Positions 60,939 to 64,000 of a stretch of DNA of 64,000 bases are shown one piece after another (positions within the stretch are counted from its first letter, which is position 1; every line of letters starts with the position of its first letter). Where the stretch lies: NCBI GenBank assembly GCA_023055505.1, contig JALIRH010000002.1, positions 55,424,733 to 55,488,732 of the forward strand, written 5' to 3'. Below the pieces are notes generated by a model, which had not been told where the DNA came from, searched no databases, and saw only the letters and a program-made list of their open reading frames with translations. Source of the DNA: Callipepla californica brunnescens (lineage: Eukaryota > Chordata > Aves > Galliformes > Odontophoridae). Position numbers and translations under genes: made by a program.

Positions 60939-62367
60939 CATTCCCATGAGACTTTTTTACATTAAAGATTATGACCTAGAACAAAGTATTTGTTCCACGC
61001 TATTGTGTGGGACACTGAGCTCATTGCAGTAAGTCGTAATGGTGCACCAGACTTATTAATTCATTAGTGAAAGTCAGCATGGGAGAACTTTTCTTGGAGA
61101 TTTGTTTAAAGCAAAGGTTTGAGAGTGGATGTCCTGGCACACCAAAGTGGAAATGGTTCTACCTTTGCTTACAGTCCTGGGTTAAGTTACGGAATTTGAT
61201 CACTGCTCTTCCCTCTGCTTTCAAAGGTGAGTATCCTACCCCTCTGAAATGGCTTTTTGAAGGAAAACAGAAGTAGTGAGTGCAAAGATAATTAAAGATT
61301 GATGAATACTTTCTGCTAGAAAATCTTCTACAATATATACCTAAAGATGGACAGTTGTTATAAACCACTAAATACTTTTACTGGATGGAAACATTTATTA
61401 AACACACAGAAAAAAACCCTCACTTCACAATTTTTTAATTAAACCTACAGAAAAAAGGACTAACAAACAGAATGAAGATGAGAATATGCCTTTCTTAGGC
61501 ATTAGCTTTCTTATGCAAGCAGCAGTATCATGGGAGAGCAGCTTCGATGAAAACTGCATGAGCTGCAATGCTTATAAACAAAAACAGGTAGTTAAAGTAA
61601 TCTTGTAAATTATCATGCATCACTTATCTGTGTAATCTGCTTTCCAGCATAACAATGATGAAAAACTAAAAATATTTCTCATTTCTTTTCTTCCAAAAAA
61701 GACTACATCCACAGAAGTACAATTTTCCACCAATCACTCACAGACAGGTAGAAATAAATGCACTATCTCACACAGAAAATGTACATAGCTCAAAATGTAC
61801 CGTGATTGGGAACAAAAATATTATGCATTAGAATGTATTTAGAAGAGACATTGCTACTGCAAGCTGCCAACTGATACAAACATTTCAAGAGAAGATGGGA
61901 TTGAGGTGTGTAAGAGAGGGAGAAAAAAATGAGATAATTTACAATTTTGGGAAGCCTTTAAAGGCTATGCTGTGCAGGGCAAATACAATAAAATGGATGT
62001 AGTATCCCTTCTTGCAGTGGGGATCAGAGCTCAGTCCAGGTGCAAACAACAACATACTGAATGATACGCAATACATTGTTCAGCTTCAAGTGCACACACA
62101 GAAGGTACATACATGCATGTTCCTCTTAAGCAGAAGGAAAGTTTTGAATACAGTACTTCCTTAACATTTCTGAGTGAATAAAATGGTATTGAGAGAAAGT
62201 TCCCACCTACAGTAAGAAACATGAACGTTGAAGGTATGTCATAGCTTTAAACAAAAATGTATGAACATACCGTGCTAAGACTACATATAGGAGCAGGGAT
62301 TAGAATTGCCACAGGCTGAACATCCTACTTGTACACTGTTGGTCTGGCATAATAAAGATTTCCTGAT
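60939..62367. other. A+T-rich single-copy DNA
   Basis: About 1.4 kb without a gene or dispersed repeat recognised. Confidence 0.5.
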
Positions 62368-62757
62368 GAGACTGACTGAGAGAGCTGGGACTGCTCAGCC
62401 TGGAGACTGAGAGGAGATCTTACGAATGCTTATAAATAGCAAATGGGAGGGAGTCAAGTGGACGGTGCCAGGCTGTTTTCAGCAGTGCCCAGTGACAAAA
62501 CAAAGGGCGAAGATAACAAGCTGGAACACAGGGACTTCCATATGAAAATGAGGAAAACTTATTTACTTACTGAGGGTGACAGAGTAGTGTTACAGGCTGC
62601 CCAGAGAGTCTGTGGAGCCTCCATTTCTGGAAGTACTCAAGACTCATCCAGACACTTTGCTGTGTAACCTGCCATAGGGACTCTGCTTTATCAGGAGGTT
62701 GGATTAGATGATCTCCAGGGGTCCTTTCCAACCTCCATGATACTGTGATACTGTGAA
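62368..62757 (+). mobile_element. CR1 LINE 3' fragment
   Basis: A + strand copy with 'tgagagagctgggactgct', 'cagcctggagactgagagg', 'gcttataaatagcaaatgg', 'ggtgccaggctgttttcag', 'tgagggtgacagagtagtg', 'ctgcccagagagtctgtgg' and 'ttggattagatgatctcca'. The tail is 'tgatactgtgatactgtg', two variant octamers. Same kind as the copies at 17.2 and 46.1 kb. The frame 62443-62667 is a broken ORF2 C-terminal stretch. Confidence 0.95.
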
Positions 62758-64000
62758 GACTACCACGTGGCAGTTTTCCTCTCAAGATGGCTGCTGAACA
62801 GCCAGAAACTGCTTTCTGCAGACAGACAACAATCCACCTCCCTCCCATCGGAGATCCACTTAATGGGAATTCCACAGGAAATTAAAGCCACACTTCATCT
62901 TCATTTTCATCTGAAATGTGAACTGATCCCCTGTATTCTAGATAGCCTTTTGCTACTCTTTTTCCTTCATTGATATTTATGAGCTGAACATAAAATGATT
63001 TTCAACTGCTTAACTGGGACAACACTCGTCACTGTGATTGCAATTACTGCTGCACTAAAGCCACGAGTCAACAGAAAGTATCCTTGAAATGAAACTGTGC
63101 CACAGGGAGAAATACGCTCATTTGTGTTCATAGGGACATAAGGGGAAAAAGTGCCCCAAACTGCAACAAAGCTGTAAAGTGTATTTTTTATTACTTAACA
63201 CACAAAGGCTCTTCCCTCTCTCCTCCTGCAGTATCTTAAAAGGAATTTTTACAATAACCTCTTTTTTGCTTTTTAATATTTTTTCACTGAAGCAATATGC
63301 ATTTTTAATATGCTTTTTAATATTTTTTCACATGCAGCAAAATGCATAGAAGGAGGGGCTCTCATACACAGCAAGGGAAGGCAAGGCACACCGTTTGTTT
63401 GTAATTGATACTGTGGGAAAATATTATTATATTTAGTTATTGACTCATAAAATACACTATATCTCATCTCATCTCAACATCTGACTACTCTATTTCCCCT
63501 CTGTAGGTCTTGTTATGAGAATCATAAATAACACGTGCTAATGAGATACGAATCGGTGATGTTGGAAAATCCATCATTCTGCATGATGTTTAACAACAGA
63601 TTACCAACAATTCCTTTAGATTAAATAAAATAGCAGGCAATTTCAGTAGACTAGCTCAAGGAGGTGGCAATAAATCTTCTCAGTTACTGTACTACCAATC
63701 TTTTTTTCACTGCTAAGGATATTATTATTTCATTTAGACTTGTTCGTGCATCATAGACCATTTTATTTCAGTCACTCTATGTGGTATTCTTCTCACTGAG
63801 CTGCAGAGACTTGGGCTTTGATAAAGTACGATATAAGCAACACACTCAGGGGCATAGAAGAAAATCTACCAGGCTCCAATCAGAACAAAAATACATTGTG
63901 AAATACACATTTTTGAAAGTAAATTTTTGTTTTCAAACCAATTTGTCTGAAACGCTTCAACTAAATACTGCCTAAGATTGTCAGTGGGAACAGAATTATT
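62758..64000. other. Single-copy DNA to window end
   Basis: No gene recognised in about 1.2 kb. It holds the imperfect tandem duplication at 63267-63350, listed separately. Confidence 0.5.
63267..63350 (+). repeat. Imperfect tandem duplication, 44-bp period
   Basis: A 21-bp block (tgctttttaa...ttttttcac) at 63267-63287 is repeated exactly at 63311-63331. The bases after each block are also alike ('agcaatatgcat' and 'agcaaaatgcat'), so one unit of about 44 bp was duplicated and then diverged slightly. Confidence 0.85.

Noticed and set aside
1..64000. CRISPR arrays, bacterial operons, phage or plasmid systems
   Set aside because: No regularly spaced repeats and no dense coding. The repeat content marks vertebrate (bird) nuclear DNA.

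Overview
This window looks like bird nuclear DNA from a gene desert or a large intron. The main evidence is its repeat content. About two dozen fragments of the CR1 LINE family occur on both strands. They carry the ATTCTRTG-type 3' octamer tails, the 'ttggaagggacct' 3' end, and stretches of the CR1 ORF2 reverse transcriptase. There is also one decayed LTR of a type common in birds. There are no Alu or L1 elements and no bacterial-style gene packing. Much of the rest is visibly A+T-rich. A galliform or other neognath bird is likely, but I cannot name the species.

I recognise no host protein-coding exon, tRNA, rRNA or other RNA gene. The reading frames are short. Those with a recognisable product belong to CR1 ORF2: an RT fragment near 14.4 kb, and C-terminal ORF2 fragments near 25, 46, 49, 60 and 62 kb on the + strand, with antisense shadows over the minus-strand copies. 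I have therefore not called short open frames as genes.

Layout. 1-7.9 kb: A+T-rich single-copy DNA with one G+C-rich patch at 7.03-7.36 kb. 7.9-28 kb: CR1-dense, with fragments at 7.9, 12.7, 13.9, 14.4, 17.2, 17.5, 19.3, 20.6, 21.7, 23.4, 25.1 and 27.8 kb, plus the LTR at 18.8 kb. 28-43.6 kb: nearly repeat-free, with one CR1 tail of about 110 bp at 36.5 kb. 43.6-56.3 kb: CR1-dense again. 56.3-64 kb: single-copy DNA with three CR1 copies, the 60.5 kb one being the best preserved.

The most interesting signals are structural. (i) A 66-bp segment at 51,484-51,549 recurs with 64/66 identity at 53,712-53,777, where it interrupts a CR1 element. It looks like a templated insertion or local patch copy. 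(ii) The same CR1 begins at a fold-back: an 11-bp perfect inverted repeat sits on its broken 3' edge. (iii) Two separate CR1 copies, at 20.6 and 51.8 kb, share a 26-nt flank (23/26 identical) beyond their 3' tails. This suggests 3' transduction or a shared extended tail. (iv) There is an 84-nt uninterrupted pyrimidine tract with G-quadruplex potential on the minus strand at 25.0 kb, and two perfect hairpins at 12.0 and 50.25 kb. I found no gene system that could be called a new biological system.
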